Positions 42,226 through 50,646 are shown, numbered from the stretch's first letter. The stretch: 64,000 bases of DNA from VBDM01 sp049802235 (GCA_049802235.1 JBARMB010000088.1:4802-68801); one strand, 5' to 3'. Numbers and translations: made by a program. Notes: generated by a model not told the origin, from the sequence alone.

Positions 42226-43400
42226 GCCTGATCAACAAGATGCTGCGGGATCTCGACAAGCGCCATGCGCCGCAGGACGGCGCCGGCGGGTCCGCGGGGA
42301 GCCAGAGCGCGGCGCTCACACAGCACCTGCGGCCGGTGAAGTCGGGACGGAAGCTCTCCGGGTCCTTCTGGTACGTCATGAGTGTGCTCATGCTGGTCTC
42401 ATTGGCATGGGTGGCGTGGATCACGTGGCAGATCATGCCGCATCCGGTCGTCACCGAACTTGCCTATCAGTCCGCGCGAGGGAAAGCCAGCGCGCCGAAA
42501 GATGCGGCACCGCCGGCCTCTGTTTCCACTTCGGAATCACAGATCGCCGCAAAATCGCCGTCACCGGCTCCGCTTTCATCCGCGCCGACTCCGCCGGCGC
42601 AGCGGGCAACGCCGACCACGCAAGGCACGACGGAGGCATTCAAGCCGGATATGCTGCGGCTCGCCACCGAACTCACCTCTCCCATTCCCGCAAAGCGCGA
42701 CCGGGCGAGGGCAAAGGCGCCGCGCAGGCCGAAAAACATGGCCGCGTCCGCATCGGAATCGGCGACCGGTGCCCTGACGTCGGCGATGGTTCCCGACCCG
42801 GGCAAGATCGATCGGCGTGCAAACGCAACGCCTCGAGATCGGGCCGATGCGGAGTTTCGCCGCGCGTCCGAGTTGGTCAACCAGGGCCGCATCGCTGAAG
42901 CGATGGAAGGCTTTCGCGCAGCACTCTCGATCGACCCGGGGCACGAGCCGGCACGCCAAACGATGATCGCGCTGCTGCTCGAGGCGAAGCGCGTCAACGA
43001 CGCCGCAGCCGTGCTCCAGGAGGGCATGGCGCTGAATCCGGGAAATACCGGCTTCGCCATGCTGCTGGCACGGATCATGGTCGAGCGTCACGATATTCCG
43101 GGCGCGCTCGCGTTGCTGCAGCAGCACGCTCCGGTTGCGGGCGGTGATCCCGAATACCACGCTTTCGTGGCGGCGCTCTATCAGCGGCTCGGGAGACACA
43201 AGGAGGCGATCGGCGAGTACCAGATCGCGCTCAGGCTCGCACCCTCTACGGGCGTCTGGTGGGTGGGCATGGGCATATCGAGTCAGGCCGCAGAGCGGCC
43301 GAAGGACGCGCTCGATGCATTCAAGCGCGCCAAGGCGACCGGCAACCTTGCGCCGGGTCTCGTCACTTTCGTCGACCAGCGGCTGCATCAGCTGCGGTAA
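42222..43400 (+). CDS. mshN: MSHA biogenesis protein MshN (TPR protein)
   Basis: A 392-residue bitopic protein. MSLINKMLRDLDKRHA is the conserved MshN N-terminus; a membrane helix is at about residues 50-70. Then a Pro/Ala/Ser-rich linker leads to TPR repeats (about residues 210-390), for example FRRASELVNQGRIAEAMEGFRAALSIDPGHEPA. By analogy it scaffolds the pilus assembly on the periplasmic side. GTG 42222 overlaps the mshM stop. It is the last gene of the MSHA run. Confidence 0.88.
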   Translation: MSLINKMLRDLDKRHAPQDGAGGSAGSQSAALTQHLRPVKSGRKLSGSFWYVMSVLMLVSLAWVAWITWQIMPHPVVTELAYQSARGKASAPKDAAPPASVSTSESQIAAKSPSPAPLSSAPTPPAQRATPTTQGTTEAFKPDMLRLATELTSPIPAKRDRARAKAPRRPKNMAASASESATGALTSAMVPDPGKIDRRANATPRDRADAEFRRASELVNQGRIAEAMEGFRAALSIDPGHEPARQTMIALLLEAKRVNDAAAVLQEGMALNPGNTGFAMLLARIMVERHDIPGALALLQQHAPVAGGDPEYHAFVAALYQRLGRHKEAIGEYQIALRLAPSTGVWWVGMGISSQAAERPKDALDAFKRAKATGNLAPGLVTFVDQRLHQLR

Positions 43401-43508
43401 CAGCGCGCAGGCGAAATTCCCCCTGCGCATTGCCGATGCTGCAGCCTGATCCGGCTGACTGCGCGTGCAAATTCGTGCCGGGTTTTTCCTCCGCGGAGGA
43501 GGGGAGCG

Positions 43509-45152
43509 ATGCAGGACCGTTATCGCGAGATCTACGACGGCTTCAGCTGGAAAGTGCCGCAGCGCTTCAACATGGCCGTTGCCTGCTGCGGCCGGCACGC
43601 CGCCGATCGTTATCGTTTTGCACTCTACTGGGAAGACGAGGGCGGCGCCAGCTCGGCGTGGACCTTCTGGGACTTGCAGCAGCAGGCGAATCGCCTCTCC
43701 AACGCGCTCGCGGCGCTCGGGGTGCGGCGCGGCGACCGCGTCGCCATCATCCTGCCGCAGCGCCCGGAAACGGCGATCGCGCATATCGCCTGCTACCAGA
43801 TGGGCGCGATCGCGATGCCGCTCTCGATCCTGTTCGGCCCGGAGGCGCTCGAGTACCGGCTGCGGGACAGCGAATCGGTCGCGGCGTTGGTCGATCCGGC
43901 CTCGCTGCCCAATCTTGTCGGGGTGCGCGACAAGCTGCCGCAGCTGAAGCACGTGATCGGCGTCGCCGGCGCGCGCGAATCCCGGGTGCAGCCGTGGGAC
44001 GCGCTGCTGGCGAAGGCGTCGCGGCATTTCGCTGCCGTCGATACCGCGGCGGATGAGCCCGCACTGCTCGTCTATACCAGCGGCACCACCGGGCTGCCGA
44101 AAGGCGCGTTGAAGCCGCAGCGCGTGCTGCTAGGCAACTTGCCGGGGTTCTCGTATTCGCACGACATTTTTCCGCGGCAGGGTGACCTGTTCTGGTCGCC
44201 GGCTGACTGGGCCTGGACCGGCGGCCTCATGGACGCGTTGCTGCCGACGCTCTACCACGGCTATCCGATCCTGGGCTACCGCGGGCGCTTCGACCCTGAG
44301 AAGGCATTCTGGCTGATGGAAAAATACGCAGTGCGCAACAGTTTCCTTTTCCCCACCGCCCTGAAGATGATGATGAAAGCGGTGCCCGAGCCGCGCAAGC
44401 GCCACGAACTAGTGCTGCGTTCGATCATGAGTGCGGGCGAGTCGGTGGGCGACGCCGTGTTTGCCTGGACGCGCGAGGCGCTCGGCATCACCGTCAACGA
44501 AATGTTCGGCCAGACGGAGATCAACTACATCGTCGGCAATTCGCATACGCTGTGGCCGGCCAAGCCCGGCTCTATCGGCCGTCCGTACCCCGGCCACCGC
44601 GTGGCGCTGATCGACGACGCGGGCAATGAAGTCCCGGTGGGCACGATCGGCGAGATTGCCGCGTACGACGAAGACGATCCGGTGTTCTTTCTCGAATACT
44701 GGAAGAATCCCGAGGCGACCCGGAACAAATTCACCGGCAAGTGGGGGCGTACCGGCGACCTGGCGACACGGGACGAGGACGGCTACTTCTGGTATCAGGG
44801 GCGTGCCGACGACATGTTCAAGAGCGCCGGCTACCGCATCGGTCCCTCGGAGATCGAGAACTGCCTGGTGAAGCATCCCGCGGTGGCGAACGCCGCGGTG
44901 GTGCCCAGCCCCGATGCGGAGCGCGGCGCGGTGGTCAAGGCGTTCATTGTGCTCATGCCGGGCCACTCCCCGTCGCCGGCGCTCGAAGCCGAGCTGCAGC
45001 AGCACGTGCGCGGCAAGCTCGCGCCGTACGAATATCCGAAGGAGATCGAGTTCATCGACAGCCTGCCGATGACCACCACCGGCAAGGTGCAGCGCCGCCT
45101 GTTGCGACTGCGGGAAGAAGAGCGCAAAAAGACTCCAGGAGGCGAGAAATGA
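43509..45152 (+). CDS. Acyl-CoA synthetase (AMP-forming)
   Basis: A 547-residue ANL-superfamily enzyme. The P-loop YTSGTTGLPKG, A5 motif NEMFGQTEIN, A7/A8 motif GRTGDLATRDEDGY and C-terminal Lys in TTTGKVQRR are all present. It activates a carboxylic acid via its AMP ester to acyl-CoA; the sequence resembles medium-chain or propionate-like enzymes more than long-chain. GGAGGAGGGGAGC precedes ATG 43509, a strong ribosome site. It is translationally coupled (ATGA) to a SemiSWEET-like gene. Confidence 0.93.
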   Translation: MQDRYREIYDGFSWKVPQRFNMAVACCGRHAADRYRFALYWEDEGGASSAWTFWDLQQQANRLSNALAALGVRRGDRVAIILPQRPETAIAHIACYQMGAIAMPLSILFGPEALEYRLRDSESVAALVDPASLPNLVGVRDKLPQLKHVIGVAGARESRVQPWDALLAKASRHFAAVDTAADEPALLVYTSGTTGLPKGALKPQRVLLGNLPGFSYSHDIFPRQGDLFWSPADWAWTGGLMDALLPTLYHGYPILGYRGRFDPEKAFWLMEKYAVRNSFLFPTALKMMMKAVPEPRKRHELVLRSIMSAGESVGDAVFAWTREALGITVNEMFGQTEINYIVGNSHTLWPAKPGSIGRPYPGHRVALIDDAGNEVPVGTIGEIAAYDEDDPVFFLEYWKNPEATRNKFTGKWGRTGDLATRDEDGYFWYQGRADDMFKSAGYRIGPSEIENCLVKHPAVANAAVVPSPDAERGAVVKAFIVLMPGHSPSPALEAELQQHVRGKLAPYEYPKEIEFIDSLPMTTTGKVQRRLLRLREEERKKTPGGEK

Positions 45153-45412
45153 ATGCCGACATGAATTCCGATTTGACCGGCATGCTCGCGGGCCTGCTCA
45201 CCACGGCCGCCTTTGTGCCGCAGGCATGGCGGATCTGGAAGACGCGCTCGACGCACGACCTGTCGCTGCTGATGTATGCTATTTTCACCGCCGGCGTGGC
45301 GCTGTGGTTTGCCTACGGGCTCATGATCGGCGCGCTGCCGGTGATCCTGACCAACGCCGTGACGCTGCTGCTGGCCGGAGCGATCCTCGTCATGAAGCTG
45401 CGCTTCGGTTAG
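45149..45412 (+). CDS. SemiSWEET-like small membrane transporter
   Basis: An 87-residue protein of three predicted membrane helices (about residues 10-28, 36-55, 62-84) with the PQ-type signature AAFVPQAWRIWKTRSTHDLS. This is the half-size SWEET unit, which dimerises and moves sugars or small polar solutes. ATG 45149 overlaps the acyl-CoA synthetase stop, and CCAGGAGGCGAG is an ideal ribosome site. Coupling to an acyl-CoA synthetase is unusual for the family; the partner may suggest a carboxylate substrate, but this is only inference. Confidence 0.85.
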   Translation: MNADMNSDLTGMLAGLLTTAAFVPQAWRIWKTRSTHDLSLLMYAIFTAGVALWFAYGLMIGALPVILTNAVTLLLAGAILVMKLRFG

Positions 45413-45456
45413 GAGATGTCTCTGCCGCTTCTTGACGAACCAGTGAGCAGGAGCCG

Positions 45457-46095
45457 ATGAAACTCTATACCTTCTTCCGGTCCTCGGCGTCGTTCCGCGT
45501 GCGCATTGCGCTCAACTGCAAGGGGATCGAGTACCAGCCCGCGCTGGTGAACCTGCCGAAGGCGGAGCATCTCGGTACCAGCTACAAGTCGGTCAATCCG
45601 CAGGGGCTGGTCCCCGTGCTCGAGGATGACGGGCGGATACTGACGCAGTCGCTCGCGATCATCGAATATCTCGACGAGGTCCATCCGGGACCGAAGCTCA
45701 TCCCCGCCGAGCCGCTGGAGCGCGCCTACGTGCGCGCATTTTCCCAGATCGTCGCCTGCGAAATCCACCCGCTCAACAACCTGCGCGTGCTGAAGTACGT
45801 CCGCAAGGCGTACGGCCTCGACGAGGAGGGCGTGAACGCCTGGTACCGGCACTGGATCGCCGAAGGCTTTCAGATGATGGAATCGTTCCTGCGCGAGAAC
45901 GGCAAACACGGGAAGTTCTGCTGGCGCGACCAGGTGACCATGGCCGACTGCTGCCTCGTGCCGCAGGTGTTCAACGCCCAGCGCTACCACTGCGACCTGA
46001 AGCCTTACCCCGAGGTGATGCGGATCCACGAGGAATGCATGCAGCTCGACGCGTTCATCCAGGCACAACCTTCGAAACAGCCGGATGCGGTCTGA
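45457..46095 (+). CDS. maiA: Maleylacetoacetate isomerase (GST zeta class)
   Basis: A 212-residue cytosolic isomerase using glutathione. The N-terminal GSH site motif SSASFRVRIAL and NPQGLVPVL and the SLAIIEYLDEVHPGP stretch are zeta-class hallmarks. The C-terminal helical domain ends with CKL-like PSKQPDAV. It acts in aromatic ring breakdown (tyrosine or homogentisate). No hmgA or fahA gene is adjacent; the FAH-family gene at 9766 is too divergent and distant to count. Probably separate from the acyl-CoA synthetase unit, though only 44 bp apart. Confidence 0.93.
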   Translation: MKLYTFFRSSASFRVRIALNCKGIEYQPALVNLPKAEHLGTSYKSVNPQGLVPVLEDDGRILTQSLAIIEYLDEVHPGPKLIPAEPLERAYVRAFSQIVACEIHPLNNLRVLKYVRKAYGLDEEGVNAWYRHWIAEGFQMMESFLRENGKHGKFCWRDQVTMADCCLVPQVFNAQRYHCDLKPYPEVMRIHEECMQLDAFIQAQPSKQPDAV

Positions 46096-46137
46096 CATTC
46101 TCTGCCGCATGAGAGGTTGGGGAGGGGGTAACGGGGG

Positions 46138-46258
46138 AACCGTAGGGTTCCCCCGTTCGTGATAGATACCCGGGCAACGCGCCCGGGAACCGTAGGGTTC
46201 CCCCGTTCGTGATAGATACCCGGGCAATGCGCCCGGAAACCGTAGGGTTCCCCCGTTC
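46138..46258. repeat. 50-bp tandem repeat with internal hairpins
   Basis: Units begin at about 46138, 46188 and 46238 (CGTAGGGTTC at 46141, 46191 and 46241), an exact 50-bp period, two full copies and part of a third. Each contains GGGAACCGTAGGGTTCCC-like and CCCGGGCAACGCGCCCGGG-like palindromes. Copies differ at only a few positions (AACGCG versus AATGCG). It lies between maiA and the tRNA. Confidence 0.93.
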
Positions 46259-46275
46259 CTAGTTTGTGCGCTCCA

Positions 46276-46320
46276 GCGCCACTGATTACGCGAGCCGAAG
46301 GCTCGCGTAATCAGTGGCGC
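46276..46320. terminator. 21-bp perfect inverted repeat touching the tRNA-Arg 3' end
   Basis: GCGCCACTGATTACGCGAGCC (46276-46296) and its exact inverse (46300-46320) are separated by GAA. The right arm includes the tRNA CCA end (46315-46317) and adjoining G/C pairs. On the minus strand this is a very stable hairpin immediately after the tRNA. No T-run follows, so it may be a processing signal, a degraded terminator or an att-like trace. Confidence 0.6.
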
Positions 46321-46390
46321 CCCGAACACGAATCGAACGTGCGACCTGCCCCTTAGGAGGGGGCTGCTCTATCCACTGAGCTACCGGGGC
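46315..46390 (-). tRNA. tRNA-Arg(CCU)
   Basis: The minus strand folds as a 76-nt tRNA. The 7-bp acceptor is GCCCCGG/TCGGGGC, with a D arm GCTC/GAGC, an anticodon stem GCCCC/GGGGC and loop CTCCTAA, giving anticodon CCU (reads AGG, arginine). The T loop is TTCGATT. A genome-encoded CCA ends at 46315. A possible -10 box TAAAAT lies about 18 bp upstream (46407-46412 on the plus strand as ATTTTA). A strong hairpin follows the 3' end. Confidence 0.96.
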
Positions 46391-46462
46391 GTGCGGGCAA
46401 GCCGCGATTTTACGCGAACCCCGGCGGATCTTGAACCGCCGCCGGGGCGCGATGACAGGGCA

Positions 46463-46906
46463 TTACGGACGGATCACGACCCAGCCCTCGCCCTGCCGCT
46501 TGATCAGGTGCACGACGCCGGCCTCCACGTACGTGACCTCCGGGACCATGTCGTCTTTTTTCAGCTTGAAGCCCTTCATCGAGTTCTCGCAGGCATAGAC
46601 GTGAACGCCCTCGGCCATCGATTCCTGCACGCGGTTGGCCACCTGCGCTTCGGCCTTGAGCATGTTGATGCCCGTGCCGAACGCGACCAGCTCGATCTCG
46701 ACCTTATCCTTGCCGTAGGCCTGCTGCAGGTTGCGCGCCACGTTGAGCGACTGGTTCCAGGTCTTGATGTTGTCGTCGCTTACCTGCAGCACGATGCGCT
46801 GCAGGCCGGCGGTTGGCGCCGGGCCGGTGCTGGCGCAGCCGCCGAGTCCCATCAGCACGGCAACGAACAAGAATGCGAATGCTACCCTCGCTTGCTTGAA
46901 CAGCAT
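46463..46906 (-). CDS. DsrE-like lipoprotein
   Basis: A 147-residue putative lipoprotein: lipobox MGLGGC at about residues 15-24, then a DsrE/DsrF-like domain (QRIVLQVSDDNIKTWNQSL, VEIELVAFGTGINML, HVYACENSMKGFKL with Cys). The conserved Cys is in YACENS. The frame continues upstream, but ATG 46906 has AAGGAGAGATC as ribosome site. DsrE proteins are usually cytosolic sulfur carriers; a lipoprotein form is likely in the periplasm. Function unknown. It is next to the tRNA, not in an operon. Confidence 0.85.
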   Translation of the reverse strand: MLFKQARVAFAFLFVAVLMGLGGCASTGPAPTAGLQRIVLQVSDDNIKTWNQSLNVARNLQQAYGKDKVEIELVAFGTGINMLKAEAQVANRVQESMAEGVHVYACENSMKGFKLKKDDMVPEVTYVEAGVVHLIKRQGEGWVVIRP

Positions 46907-47121
46907 GATCTCTCCTTTTGGGTGGTCCCGACCTTCGTGGATGCGCCGTCTCTTCAGGGGCGACTGGCAGGCGCCTTGCGGGAAAAGCTTAGCATTCCCC
47001 GGCGTGATGGCCAATGCCATTATTTTCCGCGCGCACGCCATCAAAAAGGCTTTTTGGCCAAGTGCAGGACGGGCCGGTTTTTAGGCTAAAATGAACCTCG
47101 GATTTCGCTGTGGTTGCGCAC

Positions 47122-47253
47122 ATGAAGCGTCAGGAAAAACTGCTTTCGATGATTGGGCTGGCGGTGCTCGCCGCCATCATGCTGCTGGCGTTTCGCGGCT
47201 ATGTCAGCCCGGCGATGTTGATCGACTTCGCCAGTCTGCGTCTCTGCAGCTGA
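47122..47253 (+). CDS. Small single-pass membrane protein
   Basis: A 43-residue ORF: MKRQEKLLSMIG, then a hydrophobic helix (residues about 9-25, LAVLAAIMLLAF) and a short tail ending SLRLCS. A GTG at 47110 is an in-frame alternative start. It sits between the divergent DsrE-like gene and the DUF924 gene. No homologue recognised. The helix, basic N-terminus and undisturbed length make it a plausible small protein, but there is no strong ribosome site. Confidence 0.5.
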   Translation: MKRQEKLLSMIGLAVLAAIMLLAFRGYVSPAMLIDFASLRLCS

Positions 47254-47310
47254 ATCCTCTGCAATACCCGCCCCCGAGCGCCGGGCTTCGCGGCCCTGCG
47301 GAATGACCCG

Positions 47311-47892
47311 ATGAGCCCGGTCAGCTTCACCGACATCCTCGAATTCTGGTTCGGGACGCCGCAGTCACCCGAGCGCGGCCGGCCGCGCAAGACCTGGTTC
47401 AAAAAATCGCCGGCCTTCGACGCGCAGGTCCGTGGCCGTTTTCTCGCCATATGGGAACTTGCAGCCCGCGGCGGGTTTGCCCGCTGGGAAGCAACGCCGC
47501 TCGCCGCGCTCGCTCTTGTGATCGTACTCGACCAGTTTCCCCGCAACATGTTTCGCGGCAATGCGCGCTCCTTTGCCGCCGATCCGCTCGCGCTCGCCGC
47601 GGCGAAGGGCATGGTGGAAAGCGGATTCGATCGCCTGCTGCGGCCGGTGGAGCGCCTGTTCGCCTATTTGCCCTTCGAACACGCGGAGGATCCTGCTGCG
47701 CAGCGCCGCTCGCTCGAGTTGTTCGAGGCGTTGCGCGCCGAGCCGCTCGGCCAGGACAACACCGAATACGCGCGGCGCCATTTCGACATCATCGTGCGCT
47801 TCGGCCGTTTTCCCCACCGCAATGCCATACTCGGCCGCGAATCGACGCCCGAGGAGCTGAAATTTCTCCAGCAGCCGGACTCGTCATTTTAG
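47311..47892 (+). CDS. DUF924 family protein
   Basis: A 193-residue all-alpha cytosolic protein of the DUF924 family, with no known activity. Family hallmarks are FWFG at the start, VIVLDQFPRNMFRG, RLFAYLPFEHAED and the final FGRFPHRNAILGRESTPEE. The length is usual. It lies between the small membrane protein and a methyltransferase gene. Some relatives resemble TPR-like helices. No catalytic guess offered. Confidence 0.93.
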   Translation: MSPVSFTDILEFWFGTPQSPERGRPRKTWFKKSPAFDAQVRGRFLAIWELAARGGFARWEATPLAALALVIVLDQFPRNMFRGNARSFAADPLALAAAKGMVESGFDRLLRPVERLFAYLPFEHAEDPAAQRRSLELFEALRAEPLGQDNTEYARRHFDIIVRFGRFPHRNAILGRESTPEELKFLQQPDSSF

Positions 47893-47935
47893 CTTGCCGG
47901 TGCACTCGCAATCGCCCCCTCTGAACAAGGACCGC

Positions 47936-48490
47936 ATGTTTGACTCCGCTCACGACCTCGACGCGCCTTCGCCCTGGGTCTGCCGCTGGGCGGGCCTGAT
48001 TCCGGCCGCCGGGCGCGTCCTGGATGTGGCTTGCGGCCACGGCCGCCACCTGCGCTATCTGCGCGGCCGCGGCTTCGCCGTGGTCGGCGTGGACCGTGAC
48101 GAGGCGGCGCTCGGCGCGCTCAAGGGGCTTGCCGGGGCGGAGCTTCACGTCGCCGATATCGAAGCCGGACCGTGGCCGTTTCCGCCGGAGAGCTTCGATG
48201 GCGTGGTCGTGATCAACTACTTGTATCGTCCCCTGTTTCCGAAGCTGATCGGGGCGCTGCGCCGGGGCGGCGTGCTGATCTACGAAACCTTCGCCGCCGG
48301 CAACGAGCGCTACGGCAGACCGAGCAACCCGGCATTCCTCTTGCGCCGGGGCGAATTGCTCGAGAGCGTGGAACCCCTGAGCGTGATCGCGTTCGAACAG
48401 GGACTGGTGGCGAGGCCGAAACCAGCGGTGATCCAGCGTGTCTGCGCACTCAGGGACGGGACGGAAGCTTCGCCGCTCGATCGGCAATAG
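47936..48490 (+). CDS. Class I SAM-dependent methyltransferase (TehB-like)
   Basis: A 184-residue enzyme with the SAM motif VLDVACGHGRHLRYL and the following acidic end VVGVDRDEAAL, then AELHVADIE and FDGVVVINYLYRPLF. Such small enzymes include tellurite/thiopurine-type methyltransferases. ATG 47936 has AAGGA four bases upstream; the frame is open to a TTG at 47894 (adds 14 residues). It is close to dapA in the same direction but with about 66 bp between, so may be separately transcribed. Confidence 0.87.
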   Translation: MFDSAHDLDAPSPWVCRWAGLIPAAGRVLDVACGHGRHLRYLRGRGFAVVGVDRDEAALGALKGLAGAELHVADIEAGPWPFPPESFDGVVVINYLYRPLFPKLIGALRRGGVLIYETFAAGNERYGRPSNPAFLLRRGELLESVEPLSVIAFEQGLVARPKPAVIQRVCALRDGTEASPLDRQ

Positions 48491-48556
48491 GGAATAAGCC
48501 GATGGCGACACGTTTGCGTTAAAATATTTCCTTTTTTCAGAGAAGGGCGAAGCCAA

Positions 48557-49471
48557 ATGTTGACCGGATCCATCGTCGCCATTGTCACGCCCATGCAGGA
48601 CGACGGGCGCATCGACACGCCGCGCTTCAAGGCGCTGATCGATTTTCACATCGCGGAGGGGACCGACGGCATCGTTGTCGTGGGCACCACCGGCGAGTCG
48701 CCGACGGTCGATTTCGACGAGCACAAGGAGCTGATCCGGGTCGCGGTCGAGCATGCGGCCGGCCGCATTCCGATCATCGCCGGGACCGGCGGCAACTCGA
48801 CCGCCGAGGCGATCGAGCTCACCGAGTCGGCGAAGAAGGCGGGCGCGGATGCCTGCCTGTCGGTGGTGCCGTATTACAACAAGCCCACGCAGGAAGGCCT
48901 GTACCGGCATTTCCGCGCCATCGCCGAGGCGGTCGAAATTCCGCAGATCGTGTACAACGTGCCCGGCCGCACCGTCGCCGACCTTGCCAACGACACCACG
49001 CTGCGCCTGGCGCAGATAGCGAACATCGTCGGCATCAAGGACGCCACCGCCGACATCGAGCGCGGTTCCGATCTGCTGCGCCGCGCGCCGAAGGCCTTTG
49101 CGGTCTACAGCGGCGACGATGCGACGGGCGTGGCGCTGATGCTCCTGGGCGGCAAGGGCATCGTCTCGGTCACCGCCAACGTCGCTCCGCGGTTGATGCA
49201 CGAAATGTGCGCCGCGGCTCTCGCCGACAATTTGAGGAAAGCGCGCGAGATCCACTTCAAGCTGCTCGGCCTGCATACCAGACTGTTCGTCGAGGCGAAC
49301 CCGATCCCGGTGAAATGGGCGGTGGCGCAGATGGGGTTGATCGGCATGGGCATTCGCCTTCCGCTCACGCCGCTTTCGCAACAGTTCCATGAAGGCGTGA
49401 GAGAGGCCATGCGCCAGGCTGAAATCACGCCGTCAGGCGGCCTGCGCGTCATCGAGGGCAAGGCCGGATGA
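48557..49471 (+). CDS. dapA: 4-Hydroxy-tetrahydrodipicolinate synthase
   Basis: A 304-residue TIM-barrel lyase that condenses pyruvate with aspartate semialdehyde for lysine and peptidoglycan synthesis. The Schiff-base Lys161 is in GIKDAT, Tyr133 in IVYNVPGRT and Thr44-Thr45 in VVGTTGESPT, matching E. coli numbering. It also has PYYNKPTQEG. About 12 residues longer than the usual 292 at the C-terminus. The stop overlaps bamC (ATGA). The promoter may be the AT-rich TTAAAATATTTCC at 48520-48533. Confidence 0.97.
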   Translation: MLTGSIVAIVTPMQDDGRIDTPRFKALIDFHIAEGTDGIVVVGTTGESPTVDFDEHKELIRVAVEHAAGRIPIIAGTGGNSTAEAIELTESAKKAGADACLSVVPYYNKPTQEGLYRHFRAIAEAVEIPQIVYNVPGRTVADLANDTTLRLAQIANIVGIKDATADIERGSDLLRRAPKAFAVYSGDDATGVALMLLGGKGIVSVTANVAPRLMHEMCAAALADNLRKAREIHFKLLGLHTRLFVEANPIPVKWAVAQMGLIGMGIRLPLTPLSQQFHEGVREAMRQAEITPSGGLRVIEGKAG

Positions 49472-50595
49472 ACCGATACGGCCTTCGCGCCGGCCTCGCC
49501 GTGCTGACGGTGTCGCTGGCGGGATGCGGCGGCACGCTGCTTGAGCCCGATCGCGTCGAATACAAGGCGGCAGCAAAGCTTCCCTCGCTGGAAATCCCGC
49601 CGGACCTGACTTCGCCGAAGCGCGAGGAACGCTATCAGGTGCCGGACATCAGTCCGGCCGGGACCGCGACGTATTCCGGCTATAGCGCCGAGCGCACCGG
49701 CGCGCCCCGGAGCGCAACGACCCAACTCCTTCCCGATGTCGCCAAGGCGAAGCTGGAACGCTCGGGAAACGAGCGCTGGCTGGTCGTGTCCGAGCCGCCC
49801 GAGAAAGTCTGGCCGATAGTCAAGGAGTTCTGGCAGGAGAACGGATTCCTGATCAATATCGAGATTCCCGAAGCCGGCGTGATGGAAACCGACTGGGCCG
49901 AGAACCGCGCCAAGATCCCGCAGGACTTTATCCGCAACGCGCTCGGCAAGCTCTTCGAGGGCGCCTTCTCGACACCCGAGCGCGACAAATACAGGACGCG
50001 CCTCGAGCGCGGCCCGCAGCCCGGAAGCACCGAGATTTACATCAGCCACCGTGGCGTAGTCGAGGTCTATACCAGTCAGCGGCAGGACACCACCGTGTGG
50101 CAGCCGCGGCCCGCGGATCCAGGGCTCGAGGCGGAGTTTCTGCGCCGCCTGATGGTTCGGTTCGGCGTCGCGGACTCGAGTGCACGAGCGCAACTGGCCG
50201 CCCCGGAGCCGAAACCCGAACACGCCAGGATCGTCAATTCCCAGGACGGGGCCGGAACGCTGGAGCTGGCCGAGCCGTTCGATCGCGCTTGGCGGCGCGT
50301 CGGACTTGTGCTCGATCGCGTCGGCTTCACGGTCGAGGACCGCGACCGCTCCAAGGGGTTCTACTTTGTGCGCTACATCGATTCCGAGATCGATGCGAAG
50401 AAGGACGAAGGTTTTCTCTCCTCGCTGGCGTTCTGGAGACCGGGCAAGCCGGCTGCCAAGCCCGAGCAGTATCGGGTGCTGGTCAAGGACCGCAACGACT
50501 CCAGCGAAGTCCAGGTCCTGACCAAGGATGGCGCGGTGGACCGCTCCGATACGGCGCGCAAGATCCTGTCGCTTCTGCACGACCAGTTGAAGTAG
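49468..50595 (+). CDS. bamC: Outer membrane assembly lipoprotein BamC
   Basis: A 375-residue lipoprotein of the BAM complex that inserts beta-barrel proteins. The signal peptide and lipobox (SLAGC, Cys20) are followed by an unstructured N-terminus with PPDLTSP, the signature that binds BamD. Two helix-grip domains follow (about 90-215 and 235-375). The dapA-bamC pairing is common in beta- and gammaproteobacteria. The 3' end is 51 bp from the MBL gene. Confidence 0.95.
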   Translation: MNRYGLRAGLAVLTVSLAGCGGTLLEPDRVEYKAAAKLPSLEIPPDLTSPKREERYQVPDISPAGTATYSGYSAERTGAPRSATTQLLPDVAKAKLERSGNERWLVVSEPPEKVWPIVKEFWQENGFLINIEIPEAGVMETDWAENRAKIPQDFIRNALGKLFEGAFSTPERDKYRTRLERGPQPGSTEIYISHRGVVEVYTSQRQDTTVWQPRPADPGLEAEFLRRLMVRFGVADSSARAQLAAPEPKPEHARIVNSQDGAGTLELAEPFDRAWRRVGLVLDRVGFTVEDRDRSKGFYFVRYIDSEIDAKKDEGFLSSLAFWRPGKPAAKPEQYRVLVKDRNDSSEVQVLTKDGAVDRSDTARKILSLLHDQLK

Positions 50596-50646
50596 CCGCG
50601 GATCTGCACGGGTTCAACCGGATCTTCCGCGGGCCGGCTTTCATTG

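Noticed and set aside
43400..43508. A terminator after mshN
   Set aside because: No clear hairpin with a T-run; only a GC-rich gap.
45457..46095. Linkage of maiA to a homogentisate pathway with the FAH-family gene at 9766
   Set aside because: They are 36 kb apart and the FAH-family protein belongs to another operon; its sequence is not that of a standard FahA.
46138..46320. A CRISPR array
   Set aside because: The 50-bp repeats are contiguous with no variable spacers, and no cas genes are present.
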